Source of the DNA: Chloroflexota bacterium
Lineage (GTDB): Bacteria > Chloroflexota > UBA6077 > JACQUR01
DNA length: 9,360 bases
Reading direction: 5' to 3'
Assembly (NCBI GenBank): GCA_016210245.1
Contig: JACQUR010000361.1
Span: forward strand, 1-9,360
Numbering within the stretch: the first letter of the stretch is position 1; each line of letters opens with the position of its first letter. A program made the translations under genes and the position numbers. The notes beneath the pieces were generated by a model. It was given only the letters and a program-made list of their open reading frames with translations, had not been told where the DNA came from and ran no database searches. Below, one piece after another: positions 1-6,850 of this stretch.

Positions 1-128
1 CTGAGTCCTGAGTCCTGAGTCCTGAGTGCGGAGCCCTGAGTCCTGAGTGCGGAGCCCGGAGTGCTGAGTGCGGAGTCCTGAGTGCGGACCAGGCACTCAG
101 GACTCAGAACTCAGCACTCAGCACTCCG
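1..128. repeat. Inverted array of 7-bp (heptad) repeats, left end
   Basis: Positions 1-91 are thirteen head-to-tail 7-bp units with consensus CTGAGTS and the variants CGGAGTS, CGGAGCC and CGGACCA. Positions 94-128 are five units of the reverse complement (CACTCAG type). The innermost complementary stretch is CCTGAGTGC (77-85) against GCACTCAGG (93-101), leaving a 7-nt loop. Outward pairing continues imperfectly to about 50 and 128. The array starts exactly at position 1 on a unit boundary, so it probably continues outside the window. It lies about 80 nt upstream of the dehydrogenase start and belongs to the same family as the array at 9247-9360. Its function is unknown. Confidence 0.9.
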
Positions 129-192
129 GTCTGGTATGGGAGTTGCGGGTCGCAGGCCGGACGCCGCGCCCCATCGCGCGAGCCAGGTGCCT

Positions 193-199
193 GGGGGAG
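193..199 (+). promoter_or_regulatory. Shine-Dalgarno site that fixes the dehydrogenase start
   Basis: GGGGGAG ends 6 nt before the ATG at 206. The reading frame is open further upstream to an ATG at 68, but that codon lies inside the heptad array and has no comparable ribosome site. The 206 start is therefore preferred. Confidence 0.65.
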
Positions 200-205
200 C
201 AAGCC

Positions 206-3200
206 ATGCATGCCGAGACCCGAGGGCCAGCCCGCCGTGTAGCCGAGGCGGTGCAGCCGCCAACGGCGGACAGCGCTGCGCTCGCAGCCGACCTGCGCGC
301 TACCATCCGGGGGGAGGTGCGCTTCGACGCGGGCAGCCGCGCCCTCTACGCCACCGACGCTTCCAACTACCGCCAGGTCCCCATCGGCGTCGTCCTTCCC
401 AGGAACGTGGACGACGTGGTCCAGACCGTGGCCGTGGCGCGCCGCTACGGAGCGCCCATCCTGGCCCGCGGCGGCGGCACCAGCCTGGCCGGGCAGTGCT
501 GCAACGTGGCCATCGTCCTCGACCTGTCGAAATACCTGCGCCGGGTGCTGGAGATCGACCCCCAGCGCAAGCTGGCGTGGGTCCAGCCAGGGGTGGTGCT
601 GGACGACCTGCGGGCTGCGGCCGAGCGCCACCACCTCACCTTCGGCCCGGATCCCGCCACCCACAGCCACTGCACCCTGGGCGGGATGATCGGCAACAAC
701 TCCTGTGGCGTCCACTCGGTGATGGCGGGCAAGACCGACGCCAACGTGGAGGAGCTGGAGATCCTGACCTACGACGGCCTGCGCCTGCGCGTGGGCCAGA
801 CGAGCGAGACGGAGCTGCAGCACCTCATCGCCCAGGGCGGCCGGCGGGGCGAGCTCTACGCCCGCCTGCGCGCCCTGCGCGACCGCTACGCCGACCTGAT
901 CCGGCAGCGCTACCCGAACATCCCGCGCCGCGTCTCGGGCTACAACCTGGACCACCTGCTGCCCGAGCGCGGCTTCCACCTCGCCCGGGCGCTGGTCGGC
1001 TCGGAGTGTACCTGCGTCACGGTGCTCGAAGCGACGGTGCGCCTGGTCTACAGCCCGCCCGCCCGCACGCTGGTGGTGCTGGGGTATCCCGATGCCTACA
1101 CCGCGGGCGACCACATCATGGACATCCTGGCCCACGGGCCCATCGGCCTGGAAGGGATGGACCGCCGCCTGGTCGACGACATGAAGCGCAAGGGCCTGCA
1201 CCCCGCCAACGTCCAGTTGCTGCCGGACGGGGGCGGCTGGCTGCTGGTCGAGTTCGGCGGCGAGACCAGGGGCGAGGCGGACGCCCGCGCGCGCGAGCTG
1301 ATGGAGGCGCTGTGCCAGGCCGACCACCCGCCCAGCATGAAGCTGTTCGACGACCCGAAGCAGGCGCGCATGGTCTGGACCGTCCGCGAATCCGGCCTGG
1401 GCGCCACCGCCTGGGTGCCGGGCAGGAAGGTCACCTGGGAAGGCTGGGAGGATTCGGCGGTGCCGCCCGAGCGGCTGGGCGACTACCTGCGCGACCTGCG
1501 CGCGCTGCTGGACCGCTACGGCTACGAGTGCGCGCTCTACGGCCACTTCGGCCAGGGCTGCGTCCACACCCGCATCGACTTCGACCTGGAGACCGCGCCC
1601 GGCATCCGGCACTTCCGCTCCTTCGTGGAGGCGGCCGCGGACCTCGTGGTCCGCTACGGCGGCTCGCTCTCCGGGGAGCACGGCGACGGCCAGTCCCGCG
1701 CCGAGCTGCTGCCGCGGATGTTCGGCCCGGAGCTGGTGCAGGCGTTCCGCGAGTTCAAGGCGATCTGGGATCCCGAGGGTAAGATGAACCCCGGCAAGGT
1801 GGTGGACCCCTACCGCCTGGACGAGCACCTGCGCCTCGGCACCCACTACCGCCCGCCACAACCGCGGACGCACTTCCAGTTCCCGGACGACAACGGCAGC
1901 TTCGCCCGCGCGACCCTGCGCTGCGTCGGCGTGGGGGAGTGCCGCAAGGAGCACGCGGGTACCATGTGTCCCAGCTACATGGTGACCCGCGAGGAGAAAC
2001 ACTCGACCCGCGGCCGGGCCCGCCTGCTGTTCGAAATGCTCCAGGGCAGCCCACTGCGGGGCGGCTGGCGCGACCGCCACGTGCGCGAGGCACTGGACCT
2101 GTGCCTGGCCTGCAAGGGCTGCAAGGGCGAGTGCCCCGTGAACGTGGACATGGCCACCTACAAGGCCGAGTTCCTGTCCCACTACTACGCCGGGCGGCTG
2201 CGCCCCAGGAGCGCCTACGCCTTCGGCCTGGTCTTCTACTGGGCCCGGCTGGCCTCGCGCGTGCCCGGCCTGGCCAACTTCTTCACCCAGACACCGCTGC
2301 TGCGCGACGTGGCCAGGGCCGCGGCCGGCATCGCGCCCCAGCGCCAGATCCCCGCTTTCGCCCCGCAACCTTTCAGCCACTGGTTCCAGCGGCGCGGCCC
2401 TCGCAACCTGGGTGGGCCATCGGTGCTGCTCTGGCCGGACACCTTCAACAACTACTTCCACCCCGAGACTGCCCAGGCCGCGGTGGAGGTGCTGGAGGCG
2501 GCCGGCTACCAGGTGTCCATCCCCCGCCAGGCGCTGTGCTGCGGCCGCCCGGTTCACGACTACGGGATGCTCGACCTGGGCAAGCGCCTGCTCCGCCAGG
2601 TCCTGGAGGCGCTCCGCCCGGAGCTCGAGGCGGGCGTCCCGCTGGTCGGCCTGGAGCCGAGCTGCGTGGCGGTCTTCCGCGACGAGCTGCTCAACCTCTT
2701 CCCGAACGACGAGGACGCGAAGCGCCTCAGCCGCCAGACGTTCCTGCTGAGCGAGTTCCTCGAACAGCAGGCGCCGGGCTACCAGCCGCCCAGGCTCGAG
2801 CGCCGGGCGGTGGTCCACGGGCACTGCCACCACAAGGCGATCATGAAGATGGACGCGGAGGAGGCGGTGCTAGCGAAGATGGGCCTGGACTACCAGGTGC
2901 TCGACGCCGGCTGCTGCGGCATGGCCGGGGCCTTCGGCTTCGAGCGCGCGCACTATGAGGTCGGCCTGCGCGCGGGCGAGCGGGTGCTGCTGCCGGCGGT
3001 GCGCACCGCCGCGAAGGACGCGCTGATCGTGGCCGACGGGTTCAGTTGCCGCGAGCAGATCGCCCAGACCACCAACCGGCGCGCCCTCCACCTGGCCCAG
3101 GTGCTCCAGATGGCGCTGCGCGAGGGCCGCGGCGGCCCGCCGGGAGACTATCCGGAGGCCGCGTACACCGGGCTCGCCCGGAGAGGGGATGGACGAGCGC

Positions 3201-3298
3201 GCTCCAGACTGCTGCGGGCAGCGGCGATCGGCGCTGGCGCGCTGCTGGTCGGAGCCGTGGCCGTAGTGCGACGCGGGAAGGCGAGGGCGAAGCGGTAG
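206..3298 (+). CDS. FAD-binding and [4Fe-4S] D-2-hydroxyacid dehydrogenase (YdiJ / GlcD-GlcF fusion type), membrane-anchored
   Basis: This 1030-aa protein joins a flavin dehydrogenase to an iron-sulfur half. Residues about 55-270 form the FAD_binding_4 (PCMH-type) domain, with the glycine-rich GGGTSLAG at 89-96 and GGMIGNNSCG further on. The FAD-oxidase C domain follows to about 530, with GEHGDG at 490-495. The ferredoxin-like part has C573-x5-C579-x8-C588-P and the classic C633-x2-C636-x2-C639-x3-C643-P, enough for two [4Fe-4S] clusters. The C-terminal half has two CCG domains (CCG at 778-780 and 903-905, with C820 and C874). Family knowledge: such fusions, including E. coli YdiJ of about 1018 aa, oxidise D-2-hydroxyacids (2-hydroxyglutarate, lactate, glycolate) and pass electrons to a membrane acceptor. 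The substrate cannot be read from sequence. Oddity: residues 1004-1021 are a hydrophobic Ala/Gly/Val helix followed by a basic tail (RRGKARAKR), suggesting a C-terminal membrane anchor. It appears to be a single-gene unit. Confidence 0.9.
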   Translation: MHAETRGPARRVAEAVQPPTADSAALAADLRATIRGEVRFDAGSRALYATDASNYRQVPIGVVLPRNVDDVVQTVAVARRYGAPILARGGGTSLAGQCCNVAIVLDLSKYLRRVLEIDPQRKLAWVQPGVVLDDLRAAAERHHLTFGPDPATHSHCTLGGMIGNNSCGVHSVMAGKTDANVEELEILTYDGLRLRVGQTSETELQHLIAQGGRRGELYARLRALRDRYADLIRQRYPNIPRRVSGYNLDHLLPERGFHLARALVGSECTCVTVLEATVRLVYSPPARTLVVLGYPDAYTAGDHIMDILAHGPIGLEGMDRRLVDDMKRKGLHPANVQLLPDGGGWLLVEFGGETRGEADARARELMEALCQADHPPSMKLFDDPKQARMVWTVRESGLGATAWVPGRKVTWEGWEDSAVPPERLGDYLRDLRALLDRYGYECALYGHFGQGCVHTRIDFDLETAPGIRHFRSFVEAAADLVVRYGGSLSGEHGDGQSRAELLPRMFGPELVQAFREFKAIWDPEGKMNPGKVVDPYRLDEHLRLGTHYRPPQPRTHFQFPDDNGSFARATLRCVGVGECRKEHAGTMCPSYMVTREEKHSTRGRARLLFEMLQGSPLRGGWRDRHVREALDLCLACKGCKGECPVNVDMATYKAEFLSHYYAGRLRPRSAYAFGLVFYWARLASRVPGLANFFTQTPLLRDVARAAAGIAPQRQIPAFAPQPFSHWFQRRGPRNLGGPSVLLWPDTFNNYFHPETAQAAVEVLEAAGYQVSIPRQALCCGRPVHDYGMLDLGKRLLRQVLEALRPELEAGVPLVGLEPSCVAVFRDELLNLFPNDEDAKRLSRQTFLLSEFLEQQAPGYQPPRLERRAVVHGHCHHKAIMKMDAEEAVLAKMGLDYQVLDAGCCGMAGAFGFERAHYEVGLRAGERVLLPAVRTAAKDALIVADGFSCREQIAQTTNRRALHLAQVLQMALREGRGGPPGDYPEAAYTGLARRGDGRARSRLLRAAAIGAGALLVGAVAVVRRGKARAKR

Positions 3299-3301
3299 CC
3301 C

Positions 3302-3340
3302 GAGGCCAGCGAATCTAAAAACCGCTCCAGGGCTGGCCTC
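3302..3340. terminator. Candidate bidirectional hairpin between convergent genes
   Basis: GAGGCCAGC (3302-3310) pairs perfectly with GCTGGCCTC (3332-3340) around a 21-nt loop. It fills the 40-nt gap between the stop codons of the dehydrogenase (+) and the glucosidase (-) and touches the latter's stop. There is no U-tract on either side and the loop is long, so intrinsic termination is plausible but not demonstrated. Confidence 0.4.
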
Positions 3341-5591
3341 AGGCGCTCGAGGTCCTGGGTTGCACTACCACGTCCAGGTGGCCCTCGATCTCGAGCACGT
3401 CCACCACCACCGCCCCGCTGGAGGTGCGCTCGAACCGCAGGTCGACGCGGGCAGTGCCGACGCGCAGCCGCCGGACCTCGATGTGGTGGATGAAGTCCGG
3501 CAGGAGCGGGCGCACAATGCGCAGCCGATGGTCGAACGCCTCGGGCACCAGTCCCAGCAGAGTCTCGACCAGGTAGGGGACGGCGCCGGCAGCCCAGGCC
3601 TGGGGGTGGCAGGCGACGGGGTAACGGACCGGGACGCCGTAGTCCGCTCGGCTCAGCCCCGCGAACAGCTCCGGCAGCCGGTACCCACCGAAGTGCATCG
3701 CCGCCTCGATGACGGCCACGGCCACGCGGCAGGCGGCGTCGTCGAAGCCGTAGCGCCGCAGCCCGGCCGCGGCGAGCGAGTTATCGTGCGGCCAGACGGT
3801 GCCCAGGTGATAGGCAATCGGGCTATAGCGCCGCTCGCGCTCGGAGAGGGTGCGGATGCCCCAACCGGTGAACAGGTCGTCGGCCATCAGCCGCTCCGCC
3901 GTCTGGCGCGCCTTGCGCGGATCGACGATGCCCGACCAGAGCGCGTGGCCCGGGTTCGACGACACGACCGCGGCCGGCTGGCTGCCGGCCTGGAGCGCCA
4001 GCGCGTAGAAGCCCAGGTCCTCGATCCAGAAGTCGCGGTTGAAGCGGGCGCGCAGCGCCTCCGCCTCACCCCGCAGCCGATCTGCTCGCTCGGGCTCGCC
4101 AACCCGGCGGTAGAGGTCGGCCAGGAGCAGCCGGGCCAGGTAGGCATACCCCTGCACCTCGACCAGGGCTATCGGCGGGGTGGCCAGGCTCCCGTCGGCG
4201 TTGACGATGGCGTCGCCCGAGTCCTTCCAGCCCTGGTTGATCAGCCCCTTCTCCGACGCGCTCTGGTAGGCGATGTAGCCGTCGCCCCTGGGGTCGCCGT
4301 ACTTCGACATCCACTCGAGCGCCAGCTCCACGTTGCCCCGCAGGTCCTTGAACAGCCGCAGGTCGCCAGTCCAGGCCGCGTGCTGGCCGACCAGGACCAG
4401 GAAGAGCGGCGTGGCGTCGACGGTGCCGTAGTAGGGGGTGTGGGGGATCTCGCCCAGCCTGGCCATCTCGCCCACGCGCAACTCGTGCAGGATCTTGCCG
4501 GGCTGCTCGTCGCGCCAGTCGTCCACTCGCTGCCCCTGGTACTGTGCCAGCAGCCGCAGGGTCCGCTCCGCGATCTTCGGGTCGTAGGCGAGGGTCTGCA
4601 GGGCGGTGATGAGGCTGTCGCGCCCGAACAGCGTGGCGAACCAGGGGACGCCGGCGGCGAAGAACTCGTAGCTCCCGATTGCGCTCCTCAAGACGCGTAG
4701 ATCGCCTAACGAGCGGTCCAGGATGCCATTCAGCAGCAGGCTGTCGCTGCGCACCTCGGTCTGGCCGCTCCGCCACTGGCTGGACGAGCGGTGGAGCACG
4801 GCCTGGACCTGCTTGAGGACCGGGCGGGGATGCGCTCTCGGTTCCACCTCCGTGGGGTCTGCCGACTCGGCCAGGACCAGTGAAACCAGGAGCTGCGTGC
4901 GTTCCCTTGGTTGCAGCGCGAGGTGGAAGCGCGCCGTGGTGCCGTCCGTGGTCTGCGGGGCCGGCGCGCAGTGGATCGACAGGCTGCGAGAGAGGCCGTC
5001 GGCGCCCTCGTAGGCCAGGTGGAGCACGCTGTCGGTCCAGCGTGGAGGGCGCGGCGTGCCCGGAGTTTCGGCCAGCAAGCCCCGGACGGCGAAGATGTCC
5101 TCGAACCCGGCCTGGAAGGTGAGCGAAACCGGGAACTCGATCGGTTGGAGCCCGAAGTTCTGGAACGTGACCACGTCGTGGAGGGCGAGCCCGGCGCTGT
5201 CGACGGTGCGCTCCCACGTGATCCCGATCTCTTCCTTGGGGATGAGCTGGCCGTCCACCATCCGGAGGTCTGGATTGGTCAGCTCGAAGACGGCCATGAA
5301 GCCACGCGCCTCGCTCGAGACCAGGGCCTCGGGATAGGTGTCGGCCAGCGTCAGCTCGTAGCCGTGCAGGTAGCGGCAATCGTGGTAGTAGAGGCCGAAG
5401 CCATGCTCGCCGCCAAGGGGCACCGTGCCGTCGGGCTTGGCGAGGAAGAAGAGGTCTTCGTCCTTCACGACCACCGCGTCGGCAATGCTGCGGGTGATCG
5501 AGGGGGTTCCCCTGGCCAGGACGCGCTGCTTGCGCGCGTGCCGCTCCTGCGGCGGCAGGTGCGGCCGGCGGCCTCCTGGCGGCTGCCTCAT
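3339..5591 (-). CDS. Amylo-alpha-1,6-glucosidase / glycogen-debranching-type enzyme (GDE_N_bis plus (alpha/alpha)6 barrel)
   Basis: This 750-aa protein is probably cytosolic, with no signal peptide. Residues about 32-235 match the N-terminal beta-sandwich domain of bacterial glycogen-debranching-like proteins (GDE_N_bis), recognisable from SITRSIADAVVVKDEDLFFL (31-50) and the LYYHDCRYLHGYEL stretch (67-80). Residues about 300-690 form an (alpha/alpha)6 toroid with VPWFATLFGRDSL (315-326), INQGWKDSGDA (451-461), GTVWPHDNSLAAAGL (597-611) and LPELFAG (639-645). Asp457 or Asp460 and Glu641 are candidate catalytic acids by analogy with related (alpha/alpha)6 hydrolases; this is inference. The family is annotated as hydrolysing alpha-1,6 branch glucose in glycogen or related glucans, and many members have no measured substrate. 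The ATG at 5591 overlaps the stop of the upstream small gene as ATGA and lacks its own purine-rich ribosome site, so translation is probably coupled. No other glycogen gene lies in the window. Confidence 0.88.
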   Translation of the reverse strand: MRQPPGGRRPHLPPQERHARKQRVLARGTPSITRSIADAVVVKDEDLFFLAKPDGTVPLGGEHGFGLYYHDCRYLHGYELTLADTYPEALVSSEARGFMAVFELTNPDLRMVDGQLIPKEEIGITWERTVDSAGLALHDVVTFQNFGLQPIEFPVSLTFQAGFEDIFAVRGLLAETPGTPRPPRWTDSVLHLAYEGADGLSRSLSIHCAPAPQTTDGTTARFHLALQPRERTQLLVSLVLAESADPTEVEPRAHPRPVLKQVQAVLHRSSSQWRSGQTEVRSDSLLLNGILDRSLGDLRVLRSAIGSYEFFAAGVPWFATLFGRDSLITALQTLAYDPKIAERTLRLLAQYQGQRVDDWRDEQPGKILHELRVGEMARLGEIPHTPYYGTVDATPLFLVLVGQHAAWTGDLRLFKDLRGNVELALEWMSKYGDPRGDGYIAYQSASEKGLINQGWKDSGDAIVNADGSLATPPIALVEVQGYAYLARLLLADLYRRVGEPERADRLRGEAEALRARFNRDFWIEDLGFYALALQAGSQPAAVVSSNPGHALWSGIVDPRKARQTAERLMADDLFTGWGIRTLSERERRYSPIAYHLGTVWPHDNSLAAAGLRRYGFDDAACRVAVAVIEAAMHFGGYRLPELFAGLSRADYGVPVRYPVACHPQAWAAGAVPYLVETLLGLVPEAFDHRLRIVRPLLPDFIHHIEVRRLRVGTARVDLRFERTSSGAVVVDVLEIEGHLDVVVQPRTSSA

Positions 5592-5803
5592 GGGAGGCGA
5601 GGGCGTCGGAGCGTGTAGGTGATGTCACCCCCGGCCGGGCCGACCACCTCGCTCTGGCCGACGAGCTCCCAGCCCAGCGCCCCCAGTTCGTTGAGCACAT
5701 CGTAGGCGCGCTTCCCGGGCGGCTGCTCCTGCCCGTTGGCGAAGACGCGCCCGTCAGAGTAGCCGACGACCACCGTATACTCCCAGGTTTGAACCGGCAT
5801 CAT
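5588..5803 (-). CDS. DUF4177-like small protein
   Basis: This 71-aa protein starts MMPVQTWEYTVVV and contains DVLNELGALGWELVGQSEV (residues 35-53). The early WEY, the central LNELGxxGWELV and a final short beta strand (ITYTLRR) are the hallmarks of DUF4177-type domains, small beta-alpha-beta proteins of unknown function. Start choice: ATGATG at 5803/5800 follows a purine stretch (GAAAGATG on the minus strand). An in-frame ATG at 5857 also exists, but it would translate through the palindromic repeat and add 18 residues with no family similarity, so it is rejected. The gene is first in an operon, with its TGA overlapping the ATG of the glucosidase by 4 nt. Whether it works with the glucosidase or only affects its expression is unknown. 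Confidence 0.72.
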   Translation of the reverse strand: MMPVQTWEYTVVVGYSDGRVFANGQEQPPGKRAYDVLNELGALGWELVGQSEVVGPAGGDITYTLRRPRLP

Positions 5804-5811
5804 TGCATCTT

Positions 5812-5887
5812 TCGTCTCAAGTGCAGATTTGAGATTGCAGAGTGCAGATTGAGGCAATCTGCAATCTCAAATCTGCACTCGAGACGA
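5812..5887. repeat. Long palindrome in the divergent promoter region (second repeat family)
   Basis: Positions 5820-5841 and 5858-5879 are perfect 22-nt inverted copies. After one mismatch (5819/5880) the pairing resumes for seven more bases, so the arms are 5812-5841 and 5858-5887 with 29 of 30 paired. The 16-nt spacer begins with GTGCAGATTGAG, a near copy of the arm's own GTGCAGATTTGAG, so the palindrome is built from reiterated GTGCAGATT(T)GAG words. It is much more AT-rich than its surroundings and occupies most of the space between the divergent starts at 5803 (-) and 5946 (+). Confidence 0.92.
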
Positions 5888-5914
5888 CAGGTGCATGCCT
5901 CGTGCCGCCTGGCG

Positions 5915-5923
5915 TGCTAGAAT
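5915..5923 (+). promoter_or_regulatory. Candidate extended -10 promoter for the racemase-like gene
   Basis: TGCTAGAAT is an extended -10 (TGN plus TAGAAT, one mismatch from TATAAT), 22 nt before the ATG at 5946. No convincing -35 box is present, as is usual for extended -10 promoters. The predicted leader is only about 15 nt and consists mainly of the ribosome site. Confidence 0.4.
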
Positions 5924-5935
5924 CGGCTGCCCGGG

Positions 5936-5941
5936 AGGAGG
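5936..5941 (+). promoter_or_regulatory. Shine-Dalgarno site that fixes the racemase-like start
   Basis: AGGAGG sits within the purine run 5933-5944, 4 nt before the ATG at 5946. It decides against the in-frame ATG at 5895, which has no ribosome site and lies upstream of the candidate promoter. Confidence 0.7.
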
Positions 5942-5945
5942 GAGT

Positions 5946-6689
5946 ATGGCTGTTGCTGTGGCGCAAGAGAGCCTGCCCGACGCGCGGTATGGCGCGCGGG
6001 GGCGGATTGGGCTGATCCTGCCGTATGACAACGCGGTGATCGAGCCGGAGCTGGCGGCCGCGCTGCCGAAGGGCGTTGTCGGCAACGCCTTCCGGGTGAT
6101 CCAGGTGGATCCGGAGGCCGCGGTCGCCAGCGCCCTGGAGCTGGCCGAGGCCACGCCCCGCGTGGGCGTCGGCGCGCTGCTCTACTGCTGCGTGGCCAGC
6201 GTCTGCTTGCACGGCGCGCTGGAGGATGAGGCCTTTTGCGCCCAACTGGCGGCCGCATCCGGGCTGCCTGCCCGCAGCGCGACTGCCTGCATGGCCGACG
6301 CGCTCCGCGCTATTGGCGCCCGCCGGCTGGCGCTGCTGCTCCCCTATCCGGAGGCCAAGTGCGTGGCCGTGCGGCGGTACCTGGCCAGCCGGGGCTTCGA
6401 GCTCGTGGCCGACCATCGACTGGGCCTGGAGCCGGAGCAGATCAACAACCTGTCGCCGCGCGACGTCTACGAGGCAGCCTGCCAGGTGTCTACGGCCAAC
6501 GCCGACGCGCTCCTCCTGGTTTCGACCAACCTGCCCACGCTGGAGGCGCTGCCCCACCTCCAGCGGCGCTTCAACCTGCCGGTCCTCAGCACCAACGCCG
6601 CCCTGGCCTGGACCGGTCTGCGCTTGCTGGGCCTCGTGCCCGAGACGATCCCGGGCGGGCGGATCCTGGACGCGATCAGGGGGGCGTAG
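5946..6689 (+). CDS. Asp/Glu racemase-fold enzyme (maleate isomerase / arylmalonate decarboxylase-like)
   Basis: The protein is 247 aa, the usual length of this superfamily (about 240-250). It opens with a Rossmann-like strand, RIGLILPYDNAVIEPEL, followed by a GVGALLYCCVASVC segment carrying Cys81/Cys82 where the family has its first catalytic Cys or dioxyanion residues. The second half repeats the fold (RRLALLLPYPEAKCVAVRRYL) and ends with LLLVSTNLPTLEALPHL. Family knowledge: maleate cis-trans isomerases use two Cys near residues 76 and 194, and arylmalonate decarboxylases use one Cys near 188. Here the second position is Ser193 in VSTNLPT. The likely role is isomerisation, racemisation or decarboxylation of a small dicarboxylic or malonate-type acid, with substrate unknown. 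It is cytosolic, apparently monocistronic, and divergent from the DUF4177/glucosidase operon. The Cys-to-Ser change makes an exact EC assignment unsafe. Confidence 0.8.
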   Translation: MAVAVAQESLPDARYGARGRIGLILPYDNAVIEPELAAALPKGVVGNAFRVIQVDPEAAVASALELAEATPRVGVGALLYCCVASVCLHGALEDEAFCAQLAAASGLPARSATACMADALRAIGARRLALLLPYPEAKCVAVRRYLASRGFELVADHRLGLEPEQINNLSPRDVYEAACQVSTANADALLLVSTNLPTLEALPHLQRRFNLPVLSTNAALAWTGLRLLGLVPETIPGGRILDAIRGA

Positions 6690-6800
6690 ACGGTCGCCTC
6701 AGTCCCTACCAGCGCATCCGTGTAACGCCCTCAACCTCCTGGCTGCAGCCTCAGTGGTCCGCCTGACCTGCCTGATCCTTCATGACCCCTGGCGTTTCCC

Positions 6801-6829
6801 TTGACGCAAGACCAGTGTAAGGCGATCAT
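6801..6829 (+). promoter_or_regulatory. Candidate sigma70-type promoter of vapBC
   Basis: TTGACG (6801-6806) matches the -35 consensus at 5 of 6 positions. It is followed after exactly 17 nt by GATCAT (6824-6829), 4 of 6 to TATAAT. Transcription would start near 6836, just before the AGGAG at 6839-6843. Confidence 0.42.
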
Positions 6830-6834
6830 TGATC
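6824..6834. promoter_or_regulatory. Candidate VapB(C) autoregulatory operator
   Basis: GATCA-T-TGATC is a perfect 5-bp-arm palindrome overlapping the -10 box and ending shortly before the ribosome site of vapB. VapBC complexes generally bind inverted repeats over their own promoters. The position fits, but the arms are short enough to arise by chance. Confidence 0.35.
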
Positions 6835-6850
6835 TGACAGGAGATATGGC

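Noticed and set aside
1..128. CRISPR array.
   Set aside because: Units are 7 bp, contiguous and without unique spacers, and no cas genes are present. The same applies to 9247-9360.
104..2833. A 909-codon open frame on the minus strand opposite the dehydrogenase gene.
   Set aside because: Its translation is Val/Ala/Gln/His/Arg-rich without domain signatures, and it lies antisense to a clearly conserved multi-domain gene. It is the usual shadow frame of GC-rich coding sequence.
3360..4700. A 446-codon plus-strand frame and a 544-codon alternative minus frame (4066-5700) over the debranching enzyme.
   Set aside because: Both are compositionally biased shadows. The 750-aa frame contains the recognisable family motifs throughout.
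5817..6557. A 246-codon minus-strand frame opposite the racemase-like gene.
   Set aside because: It has low-complexity Arg/Gly/Gln composition and no ribosome site. It runs through the palindrome at 5812-5887.
6690..6800. Possible terminator or small gene after the racemase-like gene, including the perfect GGCTGCAGCC at 6741-6750.
   Set aside because: The palindrome has no loop and no U-tract, and no frame there has a start with a ribosome site. I see nothing definite in this stretch.
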